DNA of 6,546 nt. Origin: Candidatus Methylomirabilota bacterium (GTDB lineage Bacteria > Methylomirabilota > Methylomirabilia > Methylomirabilales > Methylomirabilaceae). Location of the stretch: NCBI GenBank assembly GCA_028869615.1, contig JAGWRQ010000121.1:1-6546 (forward strand), written 5' to 3'. Within the stretch, counting starts at the first letter, position 1. Every line of letters begins with the position of its first letter. Positions 5,702 through 6,546 of this stretch are shown piece after piece. The notes beneath the pieces were generated by a model. That model was not told where the DNA came from. It was given only the letters and a program-made list of their open reading frames with translations, and searched no databases. Position numbers and translations under genes: made by a program.

Positions 5702-6102
5702 ACTGGGTATATACCAGGCGCGAGGCGATCGCCGCCGGTCTCTTTGGCGTCGCTGTCGCCGGCATCGTGTGGGGCCCGATCATCCTTCGTCCGTTCAGCT
5801 ATCCGGACGCCGTCGATCTCCGAGCACTCCGCATCCCTGAAGATCGGCTCGCTGCGCACACTCGCCTGCCGTCGCCACGGGTCAGGGTCGCAAAGGCCAG
5901 ACCGAGCAGCCGGGTGGACATTAACCATGCGGATGCCGCAGCGCTTCAGACGCTGCCGGGGATTGGCCCGACGCTGGCTCAGCGGATCATCGCCCATCGG
6001 AAGGCCTCTGGCCCGTTCGCCGATGCTCGTGGGCTGATGGAGGTCGATGGGATCGGTCCGAAGCGATTTGACAAGATTGAGTCTTGGGTTGAGGCCCGTT
6101 GA
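5698..6102 (+). CDS. Membrane-anchored ComEA-like helix-hairpin-helix protein
   Basis: The 134-residue protein has an N-terminal hydrophobic segment at about 11-30 preceded by two arginines ([10 protein letters not shown]), a Pro/Arg/Ala-rich linker at about 31-72, and a C-terminal double helix-hairpin-helix domain at about 73-132. The latter begins [20 protein letters not shown] and carries hairpins LPGIGPTLA (86-94) and VDGIGPKRF (116-124). That is the ComEA fold, which binds double-stranded DNA through backbone contacts; in competent bacteria ComEA is exported and pulls incoming DNA across the envelope. Export with the DNA-binding domain outside the cytoplasm is likely here. No comEC or other competence gene is in the window, so I leave the symbol empty: such proteins also occur in non-competent bacteria. 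The RR before the hydrophobic stretch looks somewhat like a twin-arginine signal. The GTG start overlaps the lysC stop and has GAGGAG 5 nt upstream; scpA starts 3 nt after its stop. Confidence 0.85.
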   Translation: MNWVYTRREAIAAGLFGVAVAGIVWGPIILRPFSYPDAVDLRALRIPEDRLAAHTRLPSPRVRVAKARPSSRVDINHADAAALQTLPGIGPTLAQRIIAHRKASGPFADARGLMEVDGIGPKRFDKIESWVEAR

Positions 6103-6105
6103 GCG

Positions 6106-6546
6106 ATGAGCTATCGCGTTCGCCTGGAGATGTTTGAGGGCCCCCTGGATCTCTTACTGTATCTGATTCAGGTCAACGAGATCGACATCTACGACATCCC
6201 CATTGCTAAAATTACCCAGGAATATCTGGGATGCCTGGCTGGAATGGAGGAGTTGGATCTGGAGGTCGCGGGAGAGTTCTTGGTGCTGGCCGCTACGCTG
6301 ATCCATATCAAATCGAAGATGCTCATCCCGGTTGAGGAAGCGGCAGCGGAGGGGCTGCCTGCGGAAGACCCTCGGCAGGAGTTAGTAGAACGCCTTCTGG
6401 AATACAAACGATTCAAGGAGGCGGCCATGACGTTCGAGGAGCTGGAGGCGGGTCAGTCGCTCCTGTATGCGAGGCCTGCCGATCCTGCGATTCCGATTGC
6501 CGATGGCCCACTGGAAGTCAGCCTCTCCGCGCTGTTTCGCGCATTC
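6106..6546 (+). CDS. scpA: Segregation and condensation protein A, N-terminal part (3' end outside window)
   Basis: The frame runs open to the end of the window and gives 147 residues. ScpA is the kleisin that links the two heads of the SMC dimer and, with ScpB, forms the bacterial condensin that compacts and separates the chromosome. The N-terminal domain is clear: YRVRLEMFEGPLDLLLYLI at residues 3-21, IDIYDIPIAKITQEYL at 26-41, then EVAGEFLVLAATLIHIKSKM at 53-72 followed by LIP, the helical part that contacts the SMC coiled-coil neck. DPRQELVERLLEYKRFKEAA at 88-107 is also a family signature. Full ScpA is about 240-270 residues, so the C-terminal winged helix that binds the SMC cap is missing only because the window ends. 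The ATG at 6106 is 3 nt after the upstream stop; GAGG at 6091-6094 is a distant, weak ribosome binding site, so coupling to the upstream gene is likely. Confidence 0.95.
   Translation, partial: MSYRVRLEMFEGPLDLLLYLIQVNEIDIYDIPIAKITQEYLGCLAGMEELDLEVAGEFLVLAATLIHIKSKMLIPVEEAAAEGLPAEDPRQELVERLLEYKRFKEAAMTFEELEAGQSLLYARPADPAIPIADGPLEVSLSALFRAF

Noticed and set aside
6068..6073. TTGACA near the end of the ComEA-like gene as a promoter for scpA
   Set aside because: No acceptable -10 hexamer at 16-18 nt; the bases there are GC-rich and coding.
1..6546. A previously undescribed defence, mobile or biosynthetic system
   Set aside because: All the larger coding regions are assigned to known conserved families, there are no unknown genes of substance, and base composition looks even throughout. 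Nothing supports a novel multi-gene system.

Overview
The window is a dense, single-strand (+) stretch of conserved bacterial housekeeping genes, about 58% GC by eye, with short or overlapping junctions. In order: the C-terminal part of rpoN (sigma-54), hpf (long ribosome hibernation factor), rapZ (P-loop nucleotide-binding protein), a LipM-like octanoyltransferase/lipoate ligase, pgsA, plsY, lysC, a membrane-anchored ComEA-like helix-hairpin-helix protein, and the 5' part of scpA. The rpoN-hpf-rapZ neighbourhood and the gene content suggest a diderm, free-living bacterium. The 90-bp intergenic hairpin with attgcgag/ctcgcaat ends resembles a repeat I recall from several environmental lineages (NC10/Methylomirabilota, Desulfobacterota and others). 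I lean towards an NC10- or Desulfobacterota-like genome, but lineage is a low-confidence inference from sequence alone.

Left block (1-2994): rpoN runs in from outside the window and is followed after 42 nt by hpf with a strong ribosome binding site. A 242-nt gap then holds the hairpin repeat; in many genomes ptsN and/or hprK lie between hpf and rapZ, and neither is here. rapZ starts at a GTG. The LipM-like gene follows with an unsettled start: the best-placed ATG (2156) is one base out of frame, and one extra G in a run of four G would bring it into frame.

Right block (2995-6546): a 254-nt gap contains a good sigma-70 type promoter (TTGACA, 18-nt spacer, extended -10 TGcTACGGT) and two tiny overlapping reading frames of unknown meaning, then pgsA. 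From pgsA onward the genes look like one operon: gaps are 22 nt (pgsA-plsY), 10 nt (plsY-lysC), a GTGA overlap (lysC-comEA-like), and 3 nt (comEA-like to scpA). PgsA and PlsY are both glycerol-3-phosphate-using enzymes of phospholipid synthesis. LysC opens the aspartate pathway (Lys, Thr, Met, diaminopimelate) and carries an internal in-frame ribosome binding site and ATG exactly ahead of its regulatory ACT domains, as in two-subunit aspartokinases. ScpA is the kleisin of the SMC chromosome condensation complex.

I found no RNA genes, CRISPR array, insertion sequence, convincing rho-independent terminator or unknown multi-gene system. The interesting points are local: the frame problem in the lipM-like gene, the nested lysC start, the dispersed-type hairpin, the promoter with tiny frames ahead of pgsA, and a twin-arginine-like N terminus on the ComEA-like protein.
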